Assembly: GCA_015178975.1 (NCBI GenBank)
Contig: WHVD01000082.1
Span: 124,001-188,000 of the forward strand
Direction: 5' to 3'
From: Hysterangium stoloniferum
Lineage: Eukaryota > Basidiomycota > Agaricomycetes > Hysterangiales > Hysterangiaceae
DNA length: 64,000 bases
The notes beneath the pieces were generated by a model. The model was not told where the DNA came from. It ran no database searches and saw nothing but the letters and a program-made list of their open reading frames with translations. Positions 33,055-45,553 of the stretch are shown piece after piece. Both the position numbers and the translations under genes were made by a program. Every line of letters starts with the position of its first letter. The first letter of the stretch is position 1.

Positions 33055-34333
33055 TGTGAAGAGTGGTGGAAGTTCTAACCATTCTATATACAAAGAATAT
33101 TGACCGTTTAGGTATGACACGTAGATGTATTGACTGTCTAAGTCTAATACAGACTGAACAGATATTGACTACTTAGTTCAATATGATTGGGTGAAGTAGC
33201 TATCTAAAGTAAAGTAGAGAGCTAAAACAAATAAAGGGAATTGACTGTTAAGTGCAATTACGAATGACTGCTCAAGTGTAGAAAAGAGTAACGAGAGAGT
33301 TGAATAGTAGAGTAGTGTGAATGTGGTCCACTGGATTGAGATATAGGTGGAGTTTTGACTGGTACAGTTCAAAACTCTGATTGCATGGATAGTTAAAGCC
33401 CATCTGTGATGGTCGAGATGATACCCCAATCACAACTTACAGGACACTAACTGGGTGTCTGGGTAAGTCGTGGTTGTGGGGTAAAAAGTGTCTGAGTTCT
33501 AATTACAGGCACTAGAATACACAAGTCTGGTGTTGTGAAGGGTATGCATATATCATGATTGGACTGTGGAATAATAGATGTATTATAGTACTTTATTATC
33601 TAGTTTTTATTTCTTTTCTTTAATTCTCTATATCTTTTGAGCATACCTTTATTTCTTAGTTTGAAGCCTTGTGTATATCTATGGGTGCTCTCGGCATCAA
33701 ATGACAGACACCTTTTTACCCAGCAGACACCACCTCGTAACGACTCAGACATCGAATAGCAAGAGGTGTCAAGGGTAATATCTCAGCTACCCATAAAGGT
33801 AGTGTCTTCTTGTGTACTAATAGTATTTGGACTCGAACCACGAAGGTCGAGTTCCACTCTCAAGACTCTGCGCTCGTCGACACTGTAGTCGACTTGCGCT
33901 GCTATCTCTCCACCCTAGATATTCAGTCTTTCACTGATTATCTATCTTACTTCCAGCTACCAGTTGTACCGTAAAGGTCAACTCTTCTATTCTCTTGTTC
34001 TGGTCGTCACGAGCAACTGTACAGTTGCTCTTGTGACGTGTAGTGCATCTCTATACTAGTACTATCAGTCTAGTAATCTATAGTATTGTACTGAACGGTC
34101 AATACTTTCTAATAGTAGTTGAATAAACACTATTCTTCGTATATTGAGTGGTCAGAATCTATCGACTCTTCATAGGCATGTATGCACCCACAAGTCGATG
34201 TACCGCATACATAGGTCATTGAACTAAATATAAGTGTATAATAAAATAGAGAGAAGGAAGAAATAATAATGGAAATATAGTATGGGCTCATCCAGACTAT
34301 ATTTCCTGAGCATATTTCACCATACCTCTCACA
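33055..34333. repeat. LTR G split by LTR D
   Basis: Starts TGTGAAGAGTGGTGGAAG, ends CATACCTCTCACA. No TSD: flanks are ACCAC and GAGGG, so one side has been rearranged. Confidence 0.8.
33534..34174. repeat. Solo LTR D, copy 2, nested in LTR G
   Basis: Same ends as 9897-10536 except the final CACA is CATA. Intact LTR G copies read GTCTGGCGCATATGTGC across this point; here flanks GGTGT and GGCAT form a TSD decayed by two transitions. Confidence 0.8.
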
Positions 34334-34495
34334 GAGGGAAACAATACAGGAAACTCTTTTTCCAAAGAAGCAACAAAAGGAACAGTGCCAGACCTCCCAA
34401 GGAGTGTTGGATCTGCAGAAGCCCAGAACACTTCAAAATAGACTTTCCTCATTCAGGTAAAATGGCTCATTATGTTTCACTGAACCAGTGCCCTG

Positions 34496-35914
34496 TGTTA
34501 TGTATTTCTAAGGTTTTTCTATTTTTTACAAAATTCCCCAAATAAATTGATAAAAACAAGTTTAAATGTACTTATATTGCGACAGAATTATTGTACAATA
34601 GTCTCCTGAAATTAACCTGAATTTTTACAATTTATTTCATATTTTTATCATTTATTTTGGGAGAACTATTGAATTTCTACTGTTTATTCTTTTTTAACTA
34701 ATCATCTTCGAAGTCAGCCATCTGGCACTTATTGTGCAATGTGCAGGAATATTGTCACATTTCGTGACAATTGTCACAAACAACAGGCTGTCACAAATGC
34801 GACCCAGCTGTCACAAATGGCTGAGTAACAATAATGTCACACATGGAAACACTCTGGCACATGTGGGAAAATTATGTAATCAGCACGTGTGCACAAAAAT
34901 CATCAACTTCATGATGCACGAGAGTATTACATCAGCATATATGCTACAATGGAAAGTAGTAGAAACTCCTGGAATATTCCAGCAGATTCCAGGTAAAATA
35001 GCTAAAAATAGGTAAAACAAGTAGCTAGAACATTCTCCCATGTCTTAGATTTTACTGTATATAAGGAGCTCTGCTCCACTACTGAAATATAACTCAATTT
35101 AACTACATTTATCAGCCACATCAGTGTGCCACTGCATCAGCAGTTATATTCCACCCCTAGTTGGGCTGTTGGACAAATATATACAAACACTTAGTCATCT
35201 CTAGTTGAGCTGCTGACCTAAGCTAACTCAGGATCCATTGTCACCTCTAGTTGAGCTTCTGACATAATAATCCTACCCCCTTGTCACCTCTAGTTGAGCT
35301 TCTGACAAACAATCTTGTTCCCCTTTGCCACCTCTTAGTTGAGTAGCTGGCTTTCCTTCATTACTTATCCACCTCTAGTTGAGTTGTTGGTTATCAATTA
35401 AAGCATAAATAAATACTGAGAATATTCTTGCAGAATCTTTGAGACTACATTAAGATCCTGATAAGTTAGTATCACAGTAGATCTGGTAGATTAGTATAAA
35501 TAAAGCATATATTAGCCAAATAAGTGTTTTATTCTATATCTAATCTTTTGACCTGTTTATAAATATTTTTACTGTTTGATAAATAGTATAAAATATATAT
35601 AAACTAGCTAGAATCAAAGTTGAATCTAGTTTCAGAATCAGTGAATTGTTATTCATATTTTAGTAGTTGTTTTCATAGAAAAAGAACAGCTTGCAAAAGC
35701 AGCTCTCAAAACCTTCTTTGCAAAGTAGGGTGCATATATTCAAGTAAACTCTTGACTTCAGGGGGTTCTAAGTCTACTGTATTCAGGCTGCCACTGATTA
35801 ATATCAAATACTTAAATTATTTTACCTTGCAGTGAATTGAGTATTTGCACATTTTAATAGAGCACTGGACTCCTTTTTTAGAAGATAGTATTAAAATAAG
35901 GTTAATACATCACA
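34496..35914 (+). repeat. Solo LTR A
   Basis: 1419 bp, TGTTATGTATTTC ... AATACATCACA, flanked by CCCTG and CTCTG (5-bp TSD, one transition) within element J. It has the TATA box and the six-copy AACTAGAGGTG array but not the 18-bp minisatellite of the 5 kb copy. Confidence 0.88.
35058..35065 (+). promoter_or_regulatory. TATA box of solo LTR A
   Basis: TATATAAG followed by GAGCTCTGCTCC, identical to the 4.76 kb copy. Confidence 0.6.
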
Positions 35915-36208
35915 CTCTGGACAGAATCCCTCAGATGAGGTGGAGGAGCAAAGGTTGTATGAGGCAGTTTATGGACTAAATGTAGGAGCACAAGTATATA
36001 ATGCTGAGAGTGAATCCATTTTTATTTCCATTTATACTCCTTCCCCTGAAAGCGACAATGCAACCAAAGGGAAATCAGAAAATGACAAAGAGGAAATTGT
36101 GGAGCTATACATTTCTATATCCAACAAGGATTTCACAAAAAAGGGAAACCATTTAGAAGTGCACTGTCAGCATCATGAAGGTCTGGCATGGCCCAAGAGT
36201 TTCCCAAG

Positions 36209-36752
36209 TGTTATGACCTGTTCCCAGATGTTTCAATATCTGACTTCCAATCTCCGACTACGGAACCTCATAGTTACCGTATCATCCGCATTCTTCCCTT
36301 GTTCTACATTTGGTAATTTGTCCGTTGACAAGTATTCACTTGTTTGTTTGTTATATTCCCGTTTCAGAATATTGTCTCCCTAATATGTCTTATTGTATTT
36401 CCGTTTTAAGAACACTTCCGTTTCCGTCTTATTATGGTCTTAGTTTGTAGTACAATAATGAGTAGACTTATATTAGTTTCTGTGAATTTGTACTTTACCT
36501 TAGATCTGATATTGACTTAGTTTCTTATTCCTTCTTCTGTCTTTCTGTATGCTCGATATTCGGAACTCTTCGGAACTCTGAATATCCATATCTTCCATCG
36601 TAAGTTTCATTTCTGAAATTAAGGACTTTGAGCATTTGCATAGAGGCGCAGCACATAAGCTGAAGCCGACGTCCTGACCCTATCTGATAGTTCCTGACTT
36701 CCTGGTGACTTTCCGATAGTTCCGGAATAAGTTCCCGACACGGCACTTAACA
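36209..36752 (+). repeat. Solo LTR B, copy 2, with perfect TSD
   Basis: 544 bp, TGTTATGACCTG ... GGCACTTAACA, flanked by CCAAG (36204-36208, 36753-36757). It lacks most of the tandem CGACTTCCG words of copy 1. Confidence 0.92.
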
Positions 36753-37884
36753 CCAAGTAAGAAATCACTCTTTATTGAAGAAATCATTGATGAAGAAGTA
36801 TTTATTGACCAGCTTAATTGTACTAATAATCAATACATCATAAAGGACATAAGAAACAATGTAGGAGCAGAAACCTTTCCCTTCAATCCAGGACTACCTC
36901 CCAACCTCATCATTAGCAATGAGTTGGATTCAGAGGGTGAAGATGACTCAAACATTCCAGACTGACAATTATATCAGAACACTCAGCTAGCCCTTAGGAA
37001 AGAGGGAAGGGAACTGAGGATACATTACCCCCAAGCTAGTAAACTAATGAAGGAGGATACCTCTATTGTATATCAAAAGAGGAACCACCTGGAGGGTACT
37101 CTAGCGTTGGTATCTCAGCACTGCATGCATTTGGCAAAATAGGGGGTCCTGACAGTGAAGAGCCTATCAAGATCAAACTGGAAACTGGAGTTGATTTATC
37201 CCTCATGTCAGAAGAATTATATCAGGAACTGAAGGATCAGCCTAAACTGAAACAGGGACTTAAGCTATGATTGATACAACTCACCAGGAGTGCCAAGGTA
37301 TTGGGATATGTTAGCATCCCTATTTTCTTCAAGATGATAAGGGAACCCTATTATGATTCAATGCTGAGACCTACATCATGCAAGGAATGACTGTATTGAT
37401 CCCTTTAGGAAAGGATTTTCACATCAATTATGAAATAGGAATGCTATGAGACCAGCCTTTAGGATCTAGATTAATCCTTCCAGAAAGGACAGGGTTCATC
37501 CCTGCAAGCTCTTCGAGTAAACCAGCCCCTTTGACTTTCTCAGTCAACAAAGTTCCTCTGGAAGATGGATCAGTTTCACTGACCATTCTAATGTCTAAGC
37601 CTGACAGGGGATGTGCACTGAAAGAGTCACAAGAGCCTTGGAGGACTGCACAATAGAACCTGAGTCCATTAGACTGATACCTCTTTTTACCAGGGATATG
37701 GAAGAGGAAGAGTGGATAGTAGATGACATAGTCTTACAAAACAAAGATGGAACCATACTAGCTGCTCCCACTACTGCCATTTCTAGAGAAAGGGAATTGT
37801 GCCTCTAGCTAATCTGACCCTAATCCCCCATATCATAAGAAGAGGAGAGATCATCAGTTTAATCCACAATGCTAAGATGTGGGC

Positions 37885-38625
37885 TGTTAAGAACAGAAAA
37901 CTGACTAATATCGGTAGGCCAATGGGGACCGATCGGAAGGACATGGCTTCAGTTTATGTGCTGTGCCCTTGCAATTATCCATCAGGTGTCCTTAAATTTC
38001 AGACGGTTGAAGACTAGTCCTAACGAGTACCTCTCGGTGAACTACTGATCAGAACCAAAGGATAAGTTGGGTGTTGGGCCAAGGGGTCAGGAACCGAGAG
38101 TGGGCAAGTGCACGTGAAGGCAGATAGTGGAGTACTTAGTATGAGACTTCTAGAGATGTAAGAGGGTAGTCTGAGTTGATATTCTGATTGCCTAGTAACT
38201 ACAACTACAGTGGGTTCATATACAAATATTCGGCGTCTAGAAAATACTAACTAGGAGAAGAGCGGAAAACAGTATTGACAAATAAGCTTGACGAGGAATG
38301 GGAAGGTTACAATTAGTTTGGAGGCCATGAAATAACTGAGAGTGGGATTACAAGAACAGGAAATAGTCCGAGGGTTACAAGTATATATAGACATATGTGA
38401 ACCATAGAGTAGAATGGATCATCATAATAAAAGGGACATATCAGAGTTTAACCAGATAGTATGAGTAGATTTTGATGGGGGTGTAAATGGAGTTTGATCA
38501 CCACAAAAGTATACGTCAGCGTTGGGAGACTGACAGTTTCCGATGTGATGACTTGAACAATGACTTTAATCGTCGATAGGTGGCAATAACCTTGGGGACT
38601 GTCAGGTTGTGACACGGTCGTAACA
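37885..38625 (-). repeat. Solo LTR K with perfect TSD
   Basis: 741 bp, TGTTAAGAACAG ... ACGGTCGTAACA, flanked by TGGGC (37880-37884, 38626-38630). Read on the minus strand it starts TGTTACGACC like LTRs B and H, which suggests one superfamily. Contains the shared GGCTTCAGTTTATGTGCTG motif at 37946. Confidence 0.9.
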
Positions 38626-38788
38626 TGGGCCCAGAAACCTCAATCCTCAGTGGAAAAGGAATTGATGCAGTCAGTGAGCATGAAAATCACTCAGTTTATA
38701 GAAAGCATCTCCAAACTGGAAGTGGATCACATCTCTAACCCTGAATCACCCCTCACATCCCCAGAACATTAGGTGGCAGATGACTTTG

Positions 38789-39384
38789 TGTGAGAGGTAC
38801 GGCGAAATATACTCCAGAAATATAGTCTGGACGAGCTCATACTATATTTCCATTATTATTTCTACTTTCTCTCTATTTTATTATATGCATATAATTAGTT
38901 CAATGACCTATGCATTTGGTACATCGACTCTTGTGGGCACATACATGCCAGACGTATGTATTCTAGCGCTGGTAGTTAGAACTCAGACACTTTTAACTCC
39001 ACAACCACAACTTATCCAGACACCCAATTAGTGTCCTGTAAGTTGTGATTGGGGTATCATCTCAACCGTCACATATGGGCTTTAACTACTAGTGCAATCA
39101 GAGTTTCGAACTATACTAGTTGAAACTCAAACCATTATCTCAATCTGCATGGACTACATCCATGCTTATTTGACTCTCTCGTTATTCTCTTCAACACTCG
39201 AGCAGTCATTCAGAATCATACTTTACAGTCGATTCTCCTTTATTCATTTTAGCTCTCTATTCTACTTTAGATAGCTAATTCACTCGACCATATTGAACTA
39301 AACAGTCAATACATCATTGTGTCGTACCTAAATGGTCAATATTCTTTGTACATAGAACGGTTAGAACTTCCACCACTCTTCACA
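38789..39384. repeat. Solo LTR G with perfect TSD
   Basis: 596 bp, TGTGAGAGGTACGG ... CCACTCTTCACA, flanked by CTTTG (38784-38788, 39385-39389). The cleanest copy of the family. Confidence 0.92.
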
Positions 39385-39401
39385 CTTTGACCCTGCAGGC
39401 C

Positions 39402-39747
39402 TGTGATGTATTAGCCTTATTTTAATACTATTTTCTGAAAAAGGAGTCCAATGCTCTATCAAAATGTGCAAATACTCAATTCACTGCAAGGTAAAATAAT
39501 TTAAAGTATTTGATATTAATCAGTGGCAGCCTGAATAGACTTAGAACCCCTGAAGTCAACAGTTTACTTGAATATATGCACCCTACTTTGCAAAGAAGGT
39601 TTTGAGAGCTGCTTTTGCAAGCTGTTCTTTTTCTATGAAAACAACTACTAAAATATGAATAACAATTCACTGATTCTGAAACTAGATTCAACTTTGATTC
39701 TAGCTAGTTTATATATATTTTATACTATTTATCAAACAGTAAAAATA
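39402..39747 (-). repeat. LTR A fragment
   Basis: Same orientation as the 5 kb LTR and matches 3854-4198, starting TGTGATGTATTAGCC. Broken at 39747. Confidence 0.85.
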
Positions 39748-39870
39748 CAAAAGTTGGTTTGTTGTGCCTCCAAATTCAAGTACTTGTGGTGATGTGTATT
39801 ACAATTAGAAGCCAGGGCCCATAACCTATTAAAAATAGTATGAGTTGGCTTATTGTAATACACAATCTAT
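39748..39870 (-). repeat. Copia-like leader, PBS and LTR E end
   Basis: On the minus strand the LTR E 3' end (ACTATTTTTAATA) is followed immediately by GGTTATGGGCCC (39815-39826) and a leader. This shows that solo LTR E copies belong to an element primed at GGTTATGGGCCC. Confidence 0.7.
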
Positions 39871-39889
39871 GTACTTTGGCTTTATCCAT

Positions 39890-42286
39890 ACAGAGTCCAT
39901 CCGGTCCCATTATGAAACCTAGATACTCCACAGAGTCCATGTCAAAAGTACATTTTTTTTACCATTTGTGAATAGACCATGTTGTCTGAGTCTCTGGAGA
40001 ACTTCACAGACTTGTTTGTCATGTACTGTGGGATCCTTGGAGTAGATAAGAATGTCATCCAAGTAAAGAATGACACATACATCAAGCATATCAGAGAAAA
40101 TATCATTAATAAAACATTGAAAAACAGACAGAGTATTGGTGAGCCCGAAAGGCATCACCAACCACTCAAAGACCCCATAATGGGTTCTGAAAGTGGTTTT
40201 CCACTCATCTCCCACAGAGATCCGGACCAAGTGGTAGGCATGTTTAAGGTCTATCTTGGTATAAATCCGGGCATTCCATGGAGCATTGAGCAGGTCAGAT
40301 ATAAGCAGGAGCAAATATTTATCCTTCCATGTAACAGCATTGAGTCCTCTGAAATCAACACATAGCTGGAGGGATCCATCCTTTTTCTTAACAAACAAAA
40401 CAGGTGCTCCAAAAGGAGACTTCGAGGGTCAGATAAAACCTATGAACAAATGTTTGTCCAGGAAATCCTGGATTGCAGAAAGTTCTGTGGAGGACAGCAG
40501 GTTGATATTTCCAAAGGGTGGCTGGGTGCCTTCTTTGAGGTCAATTTTTAAGTCGTAATGTCTGTGGGGTGGAAGCCAGTTAGCTTTACACTTACTGAAA
40601 AAATCTGTAAAATCATGATATTTCTTGGGGACACCTTCTAGATCAGCAGATTGCTCAGATGCCAAAGTTGAAAAATGACCGGTTGCTTCATCAATTTTCA
40701 AATTGATAGTAAATGCCTGGGATCCATCCATTTTTGTAGCCCTAATAAACACTGCAGCATTAATGAGAGAAATAGCCAGATGTGCTGTGGGTTCCAGGGA
40801 AGTCATGGGTGCTGTAGGGATCACAGGGGAAGGCCATGGGTGCCATGGAGGCCATGTCAGATACAGTTGTCTCGGGTGCAACGGGTGTCCAGAAAGTTAT
40901 ACTGTTTGACACCCAGTCAATAAACAGATTGTATCAGGTAAGCCAGTTATGTCCTAGGACAAACAAGCAACTAGAGTCTAACTGGGTCACATAGAAAGTG
41001 ACCAACTGAGATATTCCACATGGGAACTGGATAGATAGGTCACAAGCTTGGGTGATAACCAAATTACTTGTGCCATTGAAAAGTCAGAGTCTGACCAGAT
41101 TTATCAGATAAGTTGACAACAGATTTATTTGTGTCAATTTTGTATCTAAAAAACAATGAGTTGAGCTGGAATCTATGAGTGCTGAAAAAATGAATTTTAG
41201 GATCATATTAGACATAAGTTTAATAAAAACTGAGTCAGAGTTCAAAAGAGCAGATGCGTTAAGATGAGTAAACTCATGAATGCATGGAGAGGTAATGCAA
41301 CCCCAACCTGCATGGAGTCCATGGGGTTGCTTACTCTTTTTTTGGGTCAGATGTTGGTTTGTCCTTCAATGGGGATTCCATGGAGGAAGTCTTGGCTGTT
41401 GACCTTTTGCAGAGTTTGCTTTCACCAACTGACATTCCAGAACTTGATGATCAGGTTTTCTGCACAAGAGACAAAGACTGTTGTCCATGTGCTGCTGCCT
41501 TCCCTGTGGGGTAAATTTGCCATTGGGTCCAAGCTTGCCTGTAAGGTCAGGTTTTCCTGTTTGCCTGCCAGACTGCTGACCTTTGTTGTTGTTATTGTTG
41601 TTGTTGGTGTTGGAAGACTTCTTGTCATTCTTCCACTTGGAGTGCATGGAGTTTTGGTTGCTGGTAGATGGGGTGTTGTTGTTGGGCTTGTTGGTGGTGA
41701 ACTTGTTGACCTTGTCCACAGAGGTCTCATGGGCAACTTCCATGTGACATTCCCAATAACATACATCTGTGTTTTGAGCCTTGAGATGCATACAGGACAG
41801 TGTTTTTGGTTTGCCATCTTTTGAGACTTCATCCTTAAGGTGGGATGGCAGACCAGCATAGAATTGGTGGTGGAGAGTGGGATCACCCCACTGACAACGA
41901 GCTGCAAGATTGTTGAATTGGACAATATAGTCCGTGATGCACTAGCTGTCCTTCATACAAAGATTGGTAAGGCTGTTCTCGGCTTCTCCAGTTGGGTCAT
42001 ATGGGCCAAAGTTTGTTTCTAGCTCCTCAACAAATGCATTCCAATCTTCAAGCCAGAGTGGCTCTTCCTCAGAAAGTCTGCTAAACGCCAGTTCAAACCA
42101 TTTCAATGTGGATCCCAAGGGGTATGAGAGTGCATAATTGACTTTTTGGGAGTCCATGGAGAATGCAGCAGATTGATCATGGAAATTAAAGTGACATTGC
42201 ATGAGGAAGGTGGAATGTTTTCTGGGATTGGAACCCATGAAGGGTTCCGGAGTGTTGACCTTTGACTGTGGAGGTTCTGGATCCAT
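39890..42286 (-). pseudogene. Gypsy element V: gag, protease, partial reverse transcriptase
   Basis: Gag starts MDPEPPQSKVNTPEPFMGS at 42286, with KVNYALSYPLGSTLKWFE and FVEELETNFGPYDPTGEAE, a stop near 41942, then a zinc knuckle CLLCRKPDHQVLEC (near 41465). The protease is degraded (ALIDSSSTHCF near 41160, where DSG is DSS; LFVLGHNWLT near 40960). Pol continues with YHDFTDFFSKCKANWLPPHR (near 40610) and reverse transcriptase ([20 protein letters not shown] at 40398, [13 protein letters not shown], catalytic YLDD near 40060). RNase H and integrase are missing: the frame ends near 39919, against LTR fragments. The RT core looks intact over about 155 residues. Gag begins directly after LTR L sequence. 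Confidence 0.88.
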
Positions 42287-42289
42287 GAA

Positions 42290-43907
42290 GAGAGCTTTAT
42301 ACTACAGTAAAATGGATAATCGGAGTTCTGATTTAGGAAGCGAGGGGTCAAACAGATCAAAGGGAAGTAAGTGACAGAGCAGGGAAGCAAAAGGAACTAA
42401 ATGTAGAGTATCAGAACAATACTTAAAAGGTCTGAGGTGGCAAATGAGGTATATGGTGGGAGAGCATCAGAATGGAGATGGAATGGAATGACTAAAGGAG
42501 TAGTCTACAGTAAACCAAGTTTCAGAAGGCTGAGGTGGTGGCTCCATAGTCCAGGTGTGAGGAGCATGCTTTTATCATGGTTTCACTGCAGTAAATACTT
42601 CTTTCATTTCATTAGTTCGAAGCCCTGTGTATACTTGTGGGCACACTCAGTGCCAAATGAGGACAGACACACTTTTTACCCAAGCACCACCACTTGTAAG
42701 ACATAAACTAGGTCTACAGTGAGCAGTGATCAGGGTAACATGTCAGCTACCACATAGGTAGCATTATCTGAGCTGACTAACACTTCTGGCCTTGAGCTGT
42801 AACAGTCGAGGCTGTCATGTAACAGGTAGATTTGATATCAATGACTCAAGCTGCTAACTAAATTGTCATGCTACAGTCCATTCATTTGGTTTTTATTCTC
42901 TCATCAGACAGAGTCAATTGTTATGATGCATGTATTCAACATACGAACATTACCAGGTATCTGAGCTATTAATGTTTGATACATGTAGTTAGGATACCTG
43001 TTTGTGAATGGACAGTAAAGATTCAAAATGCATATCATTTCTTAGCTAAAATTAATCTGAGACAATCGTAACAATCATGTGCAGCCACACTATATTTCGA
43101 TCATGCGCAGTTATTATGTAGCAACCGTAGTTTGTACGCAGTAATGCACAGTTGCGCAGCACCATGCCTATGTATTTAAACAGCTGAGCTGGATCATGAA
43201 AATATAGCCTTTTGAACCCCCTAAACTAGACAACTTTGTCACATTTGCATTTGTGCATCTTATTCCACCTGTTCCAGGTTTACAGGATATTACCTTTCTC
43301 AGGTTAATGAGAATCACTCTTATTACTAACGTGACTTATCTTAGTTACGCACTCCGAACGAAAGCTATTCGTTCGTTTTCCGATATTTCATTTTATCTTT
43401 AACTACTATTAAACAAGAACCCTAAACTAATAGTCTATTGACACACTCAGCCCTTTCATATATAACAAGTTGATGTCTTTAAGTTACTGCTAAGTACCTA
43501 AGGACTCTCAGCCTAAGAGATACATCACAGAGGCCTCCACTCGATCCATTGCACTTGTCAACTCCTGCATCATCTTGTGCTCTCTCTCTCACACTCTCTA
43601 ATATCGCACTGAAAAGGTCAATATTTTTCATATATAGAATGGCCAGAACTTCCACCACTCTTCACACCAGGGCACCAGTGTCAGGGTTCTGGAAGATTGC
43701 CAGGAGGTGTGACAGAGTAAAACTGAGTGCTGGGGTGCCACAAGCAGTGAAACTGAAGTTGGGGGTACCAATGGCAGGGTGCTGGAGGTTTGCTAGAGTG
43801 GAACCAGGTTCTGGGGCCTGAAATTGTGATATTCCTATTAGGTACCAATGTTGGGATGTTGGAGAGTTGCTGGAGAGTCTCCAAGGTAGAAATAGCTAAC
43901 AAAAACC
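42290..43907 (-). repeat. LTR L of element V, split by LTR C
   Basis: On the minus strand runs from TGTTAGCTATTTC (43907) to a TAGTATAAAGCTCTCTTC core at 42300, where it meets the gag ATG. Other copies continue about 200 bp past this point, so LTR end, PBS and leader appear deleted and gag abuts the promoter. Confidence 0.6.
42556..43666. repeat. Solo LTR C, copy 2, with perfect TSD
   Basis: 1111 bp, TGTGAGGAGCATGC ... CCACTCTTCACA, flanked by CCAGG (42551-42555, 43667-43671). Reversed relative to copy 1 and more than twice as long. Confidence 0.9.
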
Positions 43908-44416
43908 CTCATCATCTCATGATCAGTGCCCCCACCCCACATCATTACCCCTCATGGCTCCCCCAATACTTGTTCATAATGAACTAGCAACCCATTCCAT
44001 CTCTGCTCCATCCACTCCTCCATTCCTGTCTTCACATATACTCCTTATTTCCATCTAATATTGTTTCTTAGTACTATACATTAGTTTCTATCGCCCCCCA
44101 CCTCATAATCACTTCCCTTTGATCTGTCCTACACTTCGCTTCTCTGATTGGCCTTCCAATCACCCATTTCAATGTAGTATAAAGCTCTTTCCATGTACAC
44201 TACAGTTCTTCAGTTCAAATATCAACTTAGATTAGCCCCTTTTAGTTTTTTGCCTTTCCTCTCATTGTTACATTCTTAAAGAGTGGTCTTCAGCAAGCCA
44301 CAACCCTCTATCTCTCAACTCTTAGTGATTTGGCCCACTGGTCAATTAAGCTAAGTGTTGACTCTTACTCATATTGTACTATCTGCTCTGTTCTGAAATA
44401 CTGGAGCACCCTGACA
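43908..44416 (+). repeat. LTR L copy, plus orientation
   Basis: Has GTAGTATAAAGCTCTTTCC near 44171 and ends TACTGGAGCACCCTGACA. The left boundary is uncertain. It forms an inverted pair with 44882-45440. Confidence 0.6.
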
Positions 44417-44881
44417 GTTCATGCAAGGGCACAACACATAAGTTGAAGCCAAGCTCCACTATAGTTATAGAGTCAGACCTCCTGACTAGTACGATCTCTA
44501 TTGTTGGCCCCCTGATTAACTCATTTCCTATCATTGGCCCTCTGACTAGAGCATTCCCCCTCTTCCTGGCTTAGATCTTAACACATCTACACTGATCACC
44601 TCTACATCTGCTTCTTCCTCACATTCCCCTAAACCTACATCCCCAGCCATACCAAACACCATTGCTGTCATCCTTCCACCACCCTCTTGCAAACACCTGT
44701 CATCACCCCAAAAATACAACCCTGTACTTACTCATCCACTATGTTAAGATCTAAAGTCTAAAGACAAGAGGGGGAGTAATGTCAGAGGGCTGACAGATAT
44801 TTTGTACTTAACTGGGAGGTCCAGTCCTACAAAACAAGTGGAGCTTGCCTTCAACTTATGTGTTGTGCCCTTGCATGAATT
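44417..44881 (+). other. Retroelement interior between inverted LTR L copies
   Basis: The ends are related in inverted orientation (GTTCATGCAAGGGCACAAC and the reverse near 44860), each with the shared GGCTTCA-type motif. The middle reads Ser/Pro-rich sequence in one frame, and a purine run AAGACAAGAGGGGGAG (44761-44776) followed by TAATGTCAGAGGG looks like a polypurine tract before an LTR. No recognised domain. Confidence 0.4.
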
Positions 44882-45440
44882 GTTAGGGTTCTCTGGTATT
44901 TCAGAAGAGCAAGTAGTACAATTTTTTGGCTGACCATGATACCTAACTGAATCAACTAGAAGGCCAAAATGCTAAGGGTTGTGAGGATAAGAGTTATGGC
45001 TGGCCAATGACAACTTCATAAGTATTCAGAGCAAGCAACAGGGCTTAAACACAAAGGGGGTAATCTAAGTCAATATTCAAACTGGAGAAACTATAGCATA
45101 CATGAGGGTTGTTATACAAAAGTAATATGGATGGTTGGAAGGCCAATCAAGGAAGTGAGAAGTTGTGGTGGGTCAAAGGAAAGTGGGGAAAGGAACAAGG
45201 ATCAAACTAAGACTAAATGTGATGAAACACAAGTATTCTAAAGGTTGTGAGGTGGCAAATAAAACATACACATCAAATGGGTGATGAGAGAGTGTTGGGA
45301 TGGAGATAGAATGGGATGGTCAAAGGGTGTATTCTACAGAGGGACAGGTGTTGGGGCACCACAGGCAGTGACACCATGGTTGGGGATACTGATAGCAGGG
45401 TGCCAGAAGGTTACAAGGGTAAAACCAGGTTGTGGGGATC
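44882..45440 (-). repeat. LTR L copy, minus orientation
   Basis: TGTTAGGGTTCTCTGGTATTTC on the plus strand corresponds to the reversed end of 44416; similarity continues through GGCCAATCA (45151) to about 45440. Confidence 0.6.
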
Positions 45441-45553
45441 TGAAATGATAGGATCCTAACACACTACCACTACTGACAAGATTTCCCAAACCTCCTTTCT
45501 CCCCCTGCATATCTCTAGGAAGTCTGATTCCCTCTACTCATCCCAGACCAATG

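Larger units (their letters stand above)
34334..38788 (+). pseudogene. Gypsy element J gag-protease, broken by solo LTRs
   Basis: Host sequence surfaces in four pieces. 34334-34495 carries a decayed zinc knuckle (CWICRSPEHFKIDF, last Cys replaced by Phe). 35920-36208 is an acidic linker. 36758-37884 has an aspartic-protease domain (KIKLETGVDLSLMSEELYQE, where the catalytic DSG/DTG position reads ETG) and ETYIMQGMTVLIPLGKDF, matching the ETYVVKGMTTPFILGNDF stretch of the family A protein, then VPLANLTLIPHIIRRGE. 38631-38788 is a further linker with QFIESISKLEVDH. Stops include 36964 and 37268. It belongs to the same Gypsy clade as family A. Reverse transcriptase is not reached. Its own LTR is not identified. 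Confidence 0.7.
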
